Shown: positions 1-7,517 of the stretch, piece by piece
How positions within the stretch are numbered: the stretch's first letter is position 1
Layout of the letters: each line of letters begins with the position of its first letter
From: Bdellovibrionales bacterium
Lineage (GTDB): Bacteria; Bdellovibrionota; Bdellovibrionia; Bdellovibrionales; JAGQZY01
Assembly: GCA_019750295.1 (NCBI GenBank)
Contig: JAIEOS010000057.1
Location: forward strand, 1 to 38,668
Length of the DNA stretch: 38,668 nt
Reading direction: 5' to 3'
Program-made: the position numbers and the translations under genes
The notes under the pieces: model-generated
What the model was told of the DNA's origin: nothing
The model's database searches: none
The model's input: the letters and a program-made list of their open reading frames with translations, nothing else

Positions 1-55
1 AATGCTACTTTATGTCCCGTTTTTGCTCAAAACGGCCCCATTATTCCACTTTTCT

Positions 56-85
56 TTGACCCCGGAGCTGATCGGATGTTACTAA
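56..85 (+). promoter_or_regulatory. possible sigma-70 promoter of zapA
   Basis: A TTGACC box lies at 56-61. With an 18-base spacer a weak -10 candidate, TACTAA, sits at 80-85. Transcription would begin near 92, leaving a leader of about 24 bases that holds the GGAG ribosome-binding site at 107-110. The -35 is good but the -10 is poor, so this is tentative. Confidence 0.35.
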
Positions 86-115
86 TTATATTAGGAAATT
101 TGATCCGGAGAAACT

Positions 116-400
116 ATGAATAGCACCAGTTTAACAAGTCATGATATCTCGATCGCTGGTGTTTCACTAAGACTTAAAACTTCACACGACGAGCAAATAC
201 TTTCAGAAATCCTTGAGCTGGTGAATAAGCGTATTGACCAGGAAGTGGCAAACCTCTCGCCACAAAAGGCCCTCGTCCTAGCGTGTTTACGTTTAGCTGA
301 AGATCTCTACGTTTTTAGACAGAACACTAGCCAAGAATTGAATCATATTGAAAATCTGGCCAATCGTATTCTCTCCGACCTTCAAATCTCCCATTTATAG
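116..400 (+). CDS. zapA: cell division protein ZapA
   Basis: This 94-residue protein fits the ZapA family: a short N-terminal beta segment (ISIAGVSLRLKTS) followed by a helical dimerisation region with the motif ALVLACLRLAEDL. ZapA binds FtsZ in the cytoplasm and bundles its protofilaments at the division ring. The ATG at 116 is preceded by GGAG at 107-110. It is the first gene of a plus-strand cluster continuing with 5-formyltetrahydrofolate cyclo-ligase, the neighbour zapA has in many Proteobacteria, and that synteny strengthens the call. Length is typical for the family. Nothing is missing or truncated. Confidence 0.85.
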   Translation: MNSTSLTSHDISIAGVSLRLKTSHDEQILSEILELVNKRIDQEVANLSPQKALVLACLRLAEDLYVFRQNTSQELNHIENLANRILSDLQISHL

Positions 401-404
401 TTAA

Positions 405-529
405 TGGAATTTTAAGATTTTATTTAAGGATTTCTTTCCGGACGCTCTCACCGCTCAGACAGCCGCGGGAAGCGGAACTCGGGTTCGAACATCCGGAAAG
501 AAATCCTTAAATAAAATCTTAAAATTCCA
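405..529 (+). repeat. 38-bp perfect inverted repeat with 49-base GC-rich loop
   Basis: The arms at 405-442 and 492-529 are perfect reverse complements over 38 bases. They are AT-rich, and the loop at 443-491 is GC-rich. The loop contains a secondary stem, CCGCT (451-455) with AGCGG (471-475). The element fills nearly the whole gap between zapA and the cyclo-ligase gene, the classic location of 6S RNA (ssrS). An uninterrupted 38-bp helix lacks the open central bubble that defines 6S RNA, so I do not call it 6S. A palindromic mobile element, an invertible segment or a structured leader of the downstream genes remain possible. Confidence 0.9.
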
Positions 530-546
530 AAACGAGTGATAGGGCA

Positions 547-1134
547 GTGCTCGAAGTAGGAATTTTGAAGAGTAAGCAAGAGTTACGGAAATTTTATAAA
601 AACAAGATGGCTGAGGCCGCCTCTCATGAGGACCCCGCGATGCTCAGCCGCTTGAATTCGAATCTTGCTCAATTCTTAAAAAATAAGCGTGGGAACTGGG
701 CGGCCTTTAAGCCGCTGGTGGGTGAACCTGATGTTCATCACGCCATAGAACAGTCTCGCTCGTGCCAATGGGTCTTTCCCCGCGTCAGCGGAGAAACCAT
801 CAAATTCTGCCGCCCAACTCACGCCAACGGTTTTGTAAAAGGATTTTTCGGCGTTCAGGAGCCTGATGAATCCTCCAGCGAAGTTCCCTTAGAGGACATT
901 GCTGGAGTCTTGGTTCCTGGATTGGCCTTCGACACCGAAGGGGCTCGATTAGGTCGCGGGAAAGCCTTTTACGACAAGACATTAATGAACTACAGGGGCG
1001 AAAGGGTCGGAATTGCGTTTTCATTCCAGGTGGAAGAAGACGGCCTGCCTTTAGAGCCATGGGATATAAAAATGAGCGCTCTGGTGACAGAAAACCAAGT
1101 TTACGAGATCGAGCGCCAATTACAGGAGTATTAA
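547..1134 (+). CDS. 5-formyltetrahydrofolate cyclo-ligase family protein
   Basis: This cytoplasmic enzyme converts 5-formyl-THF to 5,10-methenyl-THF with ATP, recycling a folate storage form. The family signs are the basic N-terminus (KSKQELRKFYKNKM), the central VFPRVSG strand and the C-terminal signature VPGLAFDTEGARLGRGKAFYD, which shapes the nucleotide and folate pocket. Length (195 residues) is normal. The start is uncertain. GTG at 547 has AGGG only two bases upstream. TTG at 565 has AGGA three bases upstream and gives the family-like N-terminus MKSKQELR. It lies 3 bases before rny, so the two are probably co-transcribed. The zapA neighbourhood agrees with the common zapA-ygfA order. 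Confidence 0.85.
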   Translation: MLEVGILKSKQELRKFYKNKMAEAASHEDPAMLSRLNSNLAQFLKNKRGNWAAFKPLVGEPDVHHAIEQSRSCQWVFPRVSGETIKFCRPTHANGFVKGFFGVQEPDESSSEVPLEDIAGVLVPGLAFDTEGARLGRGKAFYDKTLMNYRGERVGIAFSFQVEEDGLPLEPWDIKMSALVTENQVYEIERQLQEY

Positions 1135-1137
1135 ATC

Positions 1138-2706
1138 ATGGGAATGGAAATTATTTTTCTAGTTGTTGGATTTGTTGTCGGAGCTGGCTTGTTTGCCGCT
1201 TACCGCTTTATGGTCGACAATAAAAAGAAAAAGGGCGCTCAAATGGAAGCGAACCGAATTTTAAATAAAGCACGAAGTGAACTGGCTCGTCTCGAGAAAG
1301 AGGGTAAGGACAAAGCCCAAGAGCTTGAGATGAAGATGCGTAAAAATCTCGAGCAAGAAGCTCGTCGTCAAAAAGAGCAGGCGCGAAATCTCGAGCAGAG
1401 CCTCGAGAATAAAAATAAAGAGCTGGAGCGCGAAAATAAACGTCGGCAAGAAGACTATGAGCGTAAGATGTTAGAGATTAAGGAAAAGTCGGAGCGGCTT
1501 AAAACTCAGGAGACTCGCCTCGACAGCCTTAAAGAAGAGACTCAGCAGAAGCTCACTCAACTGACCCAAAAGCTTGAGTCGGTCGCAACAATTTCGAAAG
1601 ACGCTGCCAAAGAAGAGCTGCGCAGTTCGCTCAAGCAAGAGGTCGAAGCCGAAGCCGCTAAGATGGTGATGACTGTCGAAGAAGATGCCAAACAACAGGC
1701 CGAAGCTAAAGCCAAGCGGATTATTGGTATGGCCATCTCTCGTTTTGCCGGTGAATTTGCAGCGGAACGTACGATCAGTATCATTCCTCTTCCGGATCAA
1801 GAGCTCAAAGGTAAGATCATCGGAAAAGAAGGCCGTAACATTCGTGCGATTGAATCTCTCTGCGGGGTGGATTTGATTTTAGATGAGAACCCGGAAGCGG
1901 TTGTGATTTCGGGATTTGATCCCGTTCGTCGTGAAGTGGCTCGTCGCTCCATGGAGACTTTGATTACGGATGGTCGAATTCATCCCGGAAGAATCGAAGA
2001 AGTGGTCGATAAAACCAAAAAGGAACTTTTCAAATCCATTAAGATGGACGGCGAAAAAGCTTGCTTAGATCTTGGCCTTAACGGCATCAATATGGAAATT
2101 CATAAAACATTGGGAAGTTTAAAATACAGAACGTCTTACACGCAGAATAACTACGGCCACTCGATCGAAGTGGGAATGCTCGCAGGCCTTATGGCCGCTG
2201 AGATGGGTGCTGATGTAAAGATGGCTCGTCGTGCGGGTTTATTTCATGATTTAGGTAAAGCCATGGATCACAGTATTGAAGGTTCTCATGCGGTGATTGG
2301 TGCAGACTTTGCCAAACGTTACGGTGAGCCCGAAGTGGTTTGCCACGCCATCCGCGCGCATCACGAAGACGAAAAGCCACGAACTCTTTTGGCGTATTTA
2401 GTTCAAGCCGCAGATGCTTTAAGTAGTGCTCGTCCTGGGGCTCGCAAATCCATGGCCGAAAATTACATCCAACGTCTCGAGGATCTTGAGTCCATCGCCA
2501 ATAGCTTTGAAGGCGTCGAGCGCACCTTTGCGATTCAAGCCGGTCGTGAGATTCGGGTGATCGTGGACAGTAGTCGTGTGACCGACGAGCAATCGCTGAT
2601 GCTCAGTCGGGATATTGCCCGCAAGGTGGAGCGCGAAATGAAGTACCCAGGACAAATTAAAATCTCTGTGGTGCGCGAAACGAGAGCTGTAGAACACGCT
2701 CGATAA
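1138..2706 (+). CDS. rny: ribonuclease Y
   Basis: RNase Y is a membrane-anchored endoribonuclease that starts mRNA decay. All family parts are visible in order: an N-terminal membrane helix (about residues 3-24), a long charged coiled coil (about 30-190), a KH RNA-binding domain with GKIIGKEGRNIR from residue 225, and an HD metal-dependent hydrolase domain with His341 and the HD pair His370-Asp371 (FHDLGK). The length of 522 residues is typical. AGGAG at 1124-1128 precedes the ATG at 1138. It overlaps nothing and is followed 13 bases later by a ferredoxin gene with a low-complexity tail, so RNase Y and that protein are probably made together. No residues appear lost. Confidence 0.97.
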   Translation: MGMEIIFLVVGFVVGAGLFAAYRFMVDNKKKKGAQMEANRILNKARSELARLEKEGKDKAQELEMKMRKNLEQEARRQKEQARNLEQSLENKNKELERENKRRQEDYERKMLEIKEKSERLKTQETRLDSLKEETQQKLTQLTQKLESVATISKDAAKEELRSSLKQEVEAEAAKMVMTVEEDAKQQAEAKAKRIIGMAISRFAGEFAAERTISIIPLPDQELKGKIIGKEGRNIRAIESLCGVDLILDENPEAVVISGFDPVRREVARRSMETLITDGRIHPGRIEEVVDKTKKELFKSIKMDGEKACLDLGLNGINMEIHKTLGSLKYRTSYTQNNYGHSIEVGMLAGLMAAEMGADVKMARRAGLFHDLGKAMDHSIEGSHAVIGADFAKRYGEPEVVCHAIRAHHEDEKPRTLLAYLVQAADALSSARPGARKSMAENYIQRLEDLESIANSFEGVERTFAIQAGREIRVIVDSSRVTDEQSLMLSRDIARKVEREMKYPGQIKISVVRETRAVEHAR

Positions 2707-2719
2707 TTGAGAGGTCTTT

Positions 2720-3439
2720 GTGAAAGTAAAATTTTTGCCTCTCAACGTGGAGCACGAGATTGAGTTTAACGAGACCGTGCTTCATCTGGCTCAACGACAT
2801 GACATCCATATTCAGTCGGTGTGCAAGGGTCTTCCTTCCTGCGCGGAATGTCGGGTGCAGATCAAAGAAGGGGAGCATCACGTGCTCCCGCCTTCGAGCA
2901 AAGAAGTGAGTTTGATCGGAACCGCTCATTACATTGATCGCAGTCGCTTATCGTGCCAGTTGCGGTGCTTTGGAGATCTCACCGTTGATGTTTCCGAACA
3001 GCTCGAAAAAGAAAAGCGGGCATCGAAACGACCTCAAGGCCGCGCCTCCCGCGCGGATGGAGAAGAGTCGTTTGCGGTGAAGGGGAATATCATCGAGGAG
3101 TACGTTCCCGATCCTAATGACTCCATTGAAGTGCAACAGGCCAAACAAAAAGAGTACAATCAAAAAAATCAGCCGCAGAAACAGCAAAATTCGAATCAAA
3201 ACCGTCAGCAGCAGCAGGCGAGAGGCCAAAATAACCCACAGAATAAGGGACAAAACCGTGATTCTCATCGGGATAGAAATAAGCGCCACGGACAGCAAAA
3301 TCAGGGCAAGAACGAAAATAACCGCAATAGGAACTCCCAGCAGAACCAAAAAAATTCTCAGAATTCCAAAGGTTTACAAGGCGGTCCTCGCCCGCCATCT
3401 CCATCGCAAAAACCCAATGAAAATAAAGGCAACTCGTAG
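2720..3439 (+). CDS. 2Fe-2S ferredoxin with long disordered Asn/Gln/Arg-rich tail
   Basis: Residues 1-95 form an adrenodoxin-type 2Fe-2S ferredoxin. Cys35, Cys41 and Cys44 give the C-x5-C-x2-C ligand loop, and Cys79 (with an extra Cys83) is the fourth ligand. From about residue 100 to 239 the protein becomes a hydrophilic low-complexity region dominated by Asn, Gln, Lys and Arg, which ordinary ferredoxins lack. It starts at GTG 2720 with GAGAGG just upstream. The order rny, this gene, erpA-like suggests one operon. The head should carry electrons for Fe-S assembly or a partner enzyme. The tail resembles the RNA-binding tails of degradosome proteins in composition only, so an RNA link is inference. 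Confidence 0.88.
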   Translation: MKVKFLPLNVEHEIEFNETVLHLAQRHDIHIQSVCKGLPSCAECRVQIKEGEHHVLPPSSKEVSLIGTAHYIDRSRLSCQLRCFGDLTVDVSEQLEKEKRASKRPQGRASRADGEESFAVKGNIIEEYVPDPNDSIEVQQAKQKEYNQKNQPQKQQNSNQNRQQQQARGQNNPQNKGQNRDSHRDRNKRHGQQNQGKNENNRNRNSQQNQKNSQNSKGLQGGPRPPSPSQKPNENKGNS

Positions 3440-3451
3440 TATACTGGTGTT

Positions 3452-3781
3452 ATGATTCAAGTGACTGATACTGCGGCTCAACAGATCTCCAAACTCAAAC
3501 AGGAAGACAGCAAACTTCCTCCCGAATCTTTTTTACGGGTGAAAGTGGTGACCGGTGGTTGCTCGGGCATGTCTTATAAGCTCGATTTCGAGACTCAACA
3601 GCAGCCCGATGATAAAGTGGTTGAGCACAATGGTGTGAAGCTTGTCATCGATAAAAAAAGCTTCCTTTATTTAGTGGGTATGAATTTGGATTATCAAGGT
3701 GGCCTCAACGGCCAAGGATTTGTTTTTAACAATCCTAATGCCACTCGCACTTGCGGGTGTGGCAGCTCTTTCGGCGTTTAA
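3452..3781 (+). CDS. erpA: ErpA/IscA-type iron-sulfur carrier
   Basis: This 109-residue A-type carrier holds the three invariant cysteines: Cys37 in GGCSGMSY, and Cys101 and Cys103 in TCGCGSSF. The C-terminal stretch NPNATRTCGCGSSF is very close to ErpA. It accepts Fe-S clusters from a scaffold and passes them to apo-enzymes in the cytoplasm. It lies 12 bases after the ferredoxin gene, a functional pairing also seen in isc operons. Its stop codon overlaps that of the convergent metzincin-like gene through TTAA at 3778-3781. ErpA against IscA is a judgement from the C-terminus only. Confidence 0.9.
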   Translation: MIQVTDTAAQQISKLKQEDSKLPPESFLRVKVVTGGCSGMSYKLDFETQQQPDDKVVEHNGVKLVIDKKSFLYLVGMNLDYQGGLNGQGFVFNNPNATRTCGCGSSFGV

Positions 3782-4872
3782 TTCGTGCAGCTATTGGTGG
3801 GCCGGCGCGGAAGTGCATTCGCCGCGGCACGAACCATTGTCGTGTTTTGATTCGCGCAACGTTCGCAACTTTGTTCTTTATCGATAAATGGCATGCTCGA
3901 AGCGAGTTCGGGAGTGCAATGAAGTTGGCACCCAAAAACAGCATCAGCGATATTACTTCTTCCGTTAGCCACGTCCTCGTTGTGAGGAATTCCTAAATTG
4001 TGAAGAGCTTCGTGAAAGATCAGTGACGCTGACTCAGTGATCTGTTGAGCCTCACTCAGTTCGGCACGAGCACTGGGAGTTCCTGCCGCAAAGGAAATAG
4101 GAGCGCTAGGTACTGGCATGGTGTAGGCCATGATTTTTTGATCTGCTGCCACTCTTGCGTCCGCAGGTATCGGTTGGGAGCACTTGATTAAATTCTTTTG
4201 TGTCGAAATATTCTGCAACAGAGTTTGTCCCAGTTGAGGATTCAGGCGGCTCAAGCAAGGAAGAAGGTCATTGGCCACCTTGCGAGTGGCGTGAGAAATA
4301 ATCACGCGATCGGCAGGATTGCAACTTCGAGAATCAATTCTAAAACCTGCGGGCTCAACCTCTTGAAGAGTCGAAGGGGTTGGAGTGGTGGTGCCTCCAG
4401 GTGTAGAGTTGACCGCATCCGAGGCTTGAATCACGGTGTGAATGGGCTCAATTTTTTTATCCTTAAAGAGCCAAAGTCCTTTTTTTAAGGTGTAGTTTTC
4501 GGTGATACGATTTTTCGCATCCAAGATGACGATGGTTTTAGAGGTCTCTTCAACCGTTTCGATTTTTAAACCGCGAGCCATAGGAACTTGGTTTACGGTG
4601 GCGACTTTCTTGTCATTGACGAATACGGTTTGGGTAAAGCGGTCTTTTCCTGTGTGTTTTGTAATTTCCTTGTAGTTAGGTTGGCGGGTGGGAGTGTAGA
4701 CGGTTTCGATCAGTCGGCCTTTTTGGAAAGTTCGATGAAGATCTACCACTCCATCACCGTCAATATCGATCGCCGGAACATTCGAATTCATATAGTCAAA
4801 AAACGGTGAGTTTTGACCAGCCACCGCCATGTCGACGACAAATAAAACCGAAAGAAAAATGCACTTATTCAT
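3778..4872 (-). CDS. exported metzincin-like zinc metalloprotease
   Basis: The protein (364 residues from the ATG at 4872) starts with a signal peptide, MNKCIFLSVLFVVDMAVA. Two motifs stand out. DIDGDGVVD at residues 36-44 is a D-x-D-x-D-G-x-x-D calcium-loop pattern. HEALHNLGIPH at 287-297 matches HExxHxxGxxH, the zinc site of metzincin proteases with Glu288 as catalytic base. The C-terminal part has several cysteines that could form disulfides. I chose 4872 because it begins the signal peptide; the frame is open upstream without support. It diverges from the GGDEF gene. Substrate is unknown. A secreted protease acting on prey or the cell's own envelope is plausible, though the Met-turn is not obvious. 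Confidence 0.7.
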   Translation of the reverse strand: MNKCIFLSVLFVVDMAVAGQNSPFFDYMNSNVPAIDIDGDGVVDLHRTFQKGRLIETVYTPTRQPNYKEITKHTGKDRFTQTVFVNDKKVATVNQVPMARGLKIETVEETSKTIVILDAKNRITENYTLKKGLWLFKDKKIEPIHTVIQASDAVNSTPGGTTTPTPSTLQEVEPAGFRIDSRSCNPADRVIISHATRKVANDLLPCLSRLNPQLGQTLLQNISTQKNLIKCSQPIPADARVAADQKIMAYTMPVPSAPISFAAGTPSARAELSEAQQITESASLIFHEALHNLGIPHNEDVANGRSNIADAVFGCQLHCTPELASSMPFIDKEQSCERCANQNTTMVRAAANALPRRPTNSCTN

Positions 4873-5097
4873 TGAACCCCACAGTCCAAATATTCTCATA
4901 CTCTGGGCGTCTTGAGAATCGAAACTCAAGTTCCTCTTCAAATTCTGAACCGATCGCTCTATCGGAGCGTATATATTCGAGACGATGGAAATCTCTCCAT
5001 CCGATTGTCTCAATTTGAGAATTTATATCTCCGGTGAAAAACTTAAAGCCCGACCTACGGCCATACAATTCATCATTAAATGAGCCGATAGATCAAT

Positions 5098-7347
5098 GTG
5101 CTTAAACTGTTGTTTTTTATAAATCTATTTTTGTTTCCGCCGGCATTTTCGGAAGAGGTGAGTGTGGAATCTGGCGAAGAGTCGCGAGTCGCGCCCACGC
5201 TGGATCGACAGTCATTGGTACATGATAGTGCTCAATGTAGAAACGCTCCGGCCACCGCGACAGACGGAGATCTTCAATCCATCGTCGCCTCCGATCTGCA
5301 ACGGAATATTTTAGCGAGGAGTTATGCGCATATCTTGGAGAGTGCCTATATTCTCAAGTCCCACGGAATTCTTCGACACCAAGATTTGACAAGCTCTCAC
5401 TCCGCGCTTCAGTCGGTGAAGTCGTCATGTACCAAGTATCCCTTCCAAGCCGAAGTGACCCAGAAAGCTTTGCCGCTGCTCGATGCGCAAACCTCAGTGC
5501 CAGTGGCCACAGAGGCCGTTCAGGTGCAGAAACGATATTTAGTGGCCGCGGTCGAGGCTCAGCGCTTGAAGAACATGATCAAAGATAATTATTTTCATGG
5601 TCAAGAGCGTGCGAGGATGATGGAGCGTTTAGGTAAAATCATGCAACATTATCCCATGGCGATGGGGGGCTATGCCAATGCGCAAGCGCTCGCCGCTCAA
5701 ATGGGGACTGGAACAAATTTGCTCAGGGAGCGCGCCACTCATCCAGAGATCGAGAAGTTTTTATTTCCCAATTCTCAAGGTCAGTTTGAAACGGTAAGTC
5801 CAACTGCGAATGCCGGAAGCTCCGGCGCCCAACTGCTCAATCGCCTCCTTGGTAGCGAACGTCTCCCTGAGCCAGTACTTCGTGATTTGGGTTCGTCGAT
5901 GATTCAAGCGTTTCGTCCCGTTCTCACGGCGATGAGTGGACTTTGCCAGTCGAGCCCTTGCCAAACTATAGCCATCAGTCCGACTCCTATTGCGGAAAGT
6001 TTAAATCGAATGCCCGCGGCGACAAGACAAACTCATCTCAATGCCGTTTGCCAATGTAAACTCGGAAAAAACCAGTCGATGCTTCCGGATGGAATCACCG
6101 AGGCTGCGGGAGTCGGGGCTCTAGGAACCGCCGGTTTATGTTTGTTTTCGGGCGTCGGATGTGGACCAGCCATTGTTTTGGGACTGGTCGCGACATCTTA
6201 CGCCAACGTGAATGTGTATTCCTCTTTAAATAACATATTAGAGAATCAACGAAGCTCCAACATCGCACGAGACCTTCCCGGTGTAGCTGCCGGAGATGTG
6301 GAACAGCTGAGATCTTATCGCGAAGGCATTTATCGCGATCTCGGAATTTCCGCGGCGGTGGGTGTTGCGGGATACGGCGTGCTACGGGGAGCGAATAGTC
6401 TCGTGCAAAATCATGGGTCTACGGTGATGAATGCGATTCGGCGTACGACGGGACGACCTTTGCCCGTGCCCGCAGGCCACACCGTTCTTTCTCGACTGGA
6501 GGGAGGCACAATCACGCGAAGTGTAGATGCTGACGGTCGACCTGTATACAGCATGGTGACCCCTCAGGGGATCGAAAGGCTTCGAATGGATCAGTCTGGT
6601 TTAGCGATTAGTGCTGGTAACGATCAAATTCGCAGAGTGGCTCAGCAGGAGATTGCATCGGGGAATAAGTCGGTTCTGTTTATTGATGTGAATAATTTAG
6701 GGAAGGTCAATTATTTTGGTGCAGGCTCACAGGCGGGAGATGCTTACCTCGCGAACGTTGCGAGAACAGTGAATGACGTCGCCGGCGGAAATGCGACAGT
6801 TTATCGGTGGGGTGGGGACGAATTTGTCGTAGTTCTCAACACGCAGAATCCGGCGGAGGTTCGTCGTATTTCCCAAGCCATATCCGATAGAGTGTATAAT
6901 CATCCTGAGACGCGAGAAATTTTTAGAACCGAAAAAGTGGCGGCGGCTCAACGCTATCGCGACATTTCAAGCGCGACGGCTTTTGAACAACTTCCCCAAA
7001 ACTTCCGCAGCCAACTCTCTATGGAAGAGCAGAGTTTTGCTCAAAGAAATTTTGACCGCTTTCGTGGAATTGTTTTAGAGCGTGAAGGGGAAGCGATTCG
7101 TGCAAGTGCCGCTTTGCAGCCCTCAGTTTCGGTCGGGTCCGCCATTCCTGGTGGAAATTTGCAAACTGCCCAGCAGGTCATCGCGGCGGCCGATCAGCAG
7201 GCCGGGCGAGTGAAAGTGACTTATAAAAACTTGTTAGGTGAAGACACTTCGAAATATACTCGTCCATCGTACTTGCCCGCCGATGAAACTCGGAGACGTC
7301 CACGCTTTTTACGAACTCGACCCGAAGCTTTAGATCCCGCTCAATAG
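5098..7347 (+). CDS. exported or membrane-anchored GGDEF domain protein
   Basis: A 749-residue protein starts with a signal peptide (MLKLLFFINLFLFPPAFS) at GTG 5098. A helical region runs to about residue 330. Gly/Ala-rich hydrophobic segments around 340-370 and 415-435 could cross the membrane. The C-terminal third is a diguanylate cyclase-like domain with metal-binding Asp530 (FIDVNNLGKVN), an intact GGDEF at 572-576 and the closing SVGSAIPGG strand. An insertion separates those last two parts. I see no RxxD inhibitory site before GGDEF. If active it would make c-di-GMP from GTP, which requires the domain to face the cytoplasm. No clear Shine-Dalgarno sequence precedes the start. Topology and activity are open. 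Confidence 0.8.
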   Translation: MLKLLFFINLFLFPPAFSEEVSVESGEESRVAPTLDRQSLVHDSAQCRNAPATATDGDLQSIVASDLQRNILARSYAHILESAYILKSHGILRHQDLTSSHSALQSVKSSCTKYPFQAEVTQKALPLLDAQTSVPVATEAVQVQKRYLVAAVEAQRLKNMIKDNYFHGQERARMMERLGKIMQHYPMAMGGYANAQALAAQMGTGTNLLRERATHPEIEKFLFPNSQGQFETVSPTANAGSSGAQLLNRLLGSERLPEPVLRDLGSSMIQAFRPVLTAMSGLCQSSPCQTIAISPTPIAESLNRMPAATRQTHLNAVCQCKLGKNQSMLPDGITEAAGVGALGTAGLCLFSGVGCGPAIVLGLVATSYANVNVYSSLNNILENQRSSNIARDLPGVAAGDVEQLRSYREGIYRDLGISAAVGVAGYGVLRGANSLVQNHGSTVMNAIRRTTGRPLPVPAGHTVLSRLEGGTITRSVDADGRPVYSMVTPQGIERLRMDQSGLAISAGNDQIRRVAQQEIASGNKSVLFIDVNNLGKVNYFGAGSQAGDAYLANVARTVNDVAGGNATVYRWGGDEFVVVLNTQNPAEVRRISQAISDRVYNHPETREIFRTEKVAAAQRYRDISSATAFEQLPQNFRSQLSMEEQSFAQRNFDRFRGIVLEREGEAIRASAALQPSVSVGSAIPGGNLQTAQQVIAAADQQAGRVKVTYKNLLGEDTSKYTRPSYLPADETRRRPRFLRTRPEALDPAQ

Positions 7348-7470
7348 CTAAAAAAATGAGTTATACATACGTGAAAAAAATCCCCTTTTTTGTCTCCCCC
7401 CGGATACACTCCAGAGAATTAGCGAAAAGACTTACGAAATAAACGTCTAATTTAAAAAACCGGGAATTTT

Positions 7471-7502
7471 GTAATAAGGACAGCTGGTCCTTATTACTTT
7501 TT
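7471..7502 (+). terminator. rho-independent terminator after the GGDEF gene
   Basis: An 11-bp perfect stem, GTAATAAGGAC (7471-7481) with GTCCTTATTAC (7487-7497), has a 5-base loop and is followed by five T (7498-7502). It ends plus-strand transcription before the convergent nuclease gene. The minus-strand side has no clean T run. Confidence 0.8.
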
Positions 7503-7517
7503 GAAGAAAGTTACGAC

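Noticed and set aside
478-500. T-loop-like GGGTTCGAACATCC in the loop of the first inverted repeat
   Set aside because: It resembles a tRNA T-arm, but no acceptor, D-arm or anticodon stem can be built around it, and part of it belongs to the 38-bp helix.
5064-5091. GCCGATAG before the GGDEF gene as a FliA promoter
   Set aside because: The -35 region matches only 5 of 8 bases, and the predicted start would fall on or after the GTG start codon.
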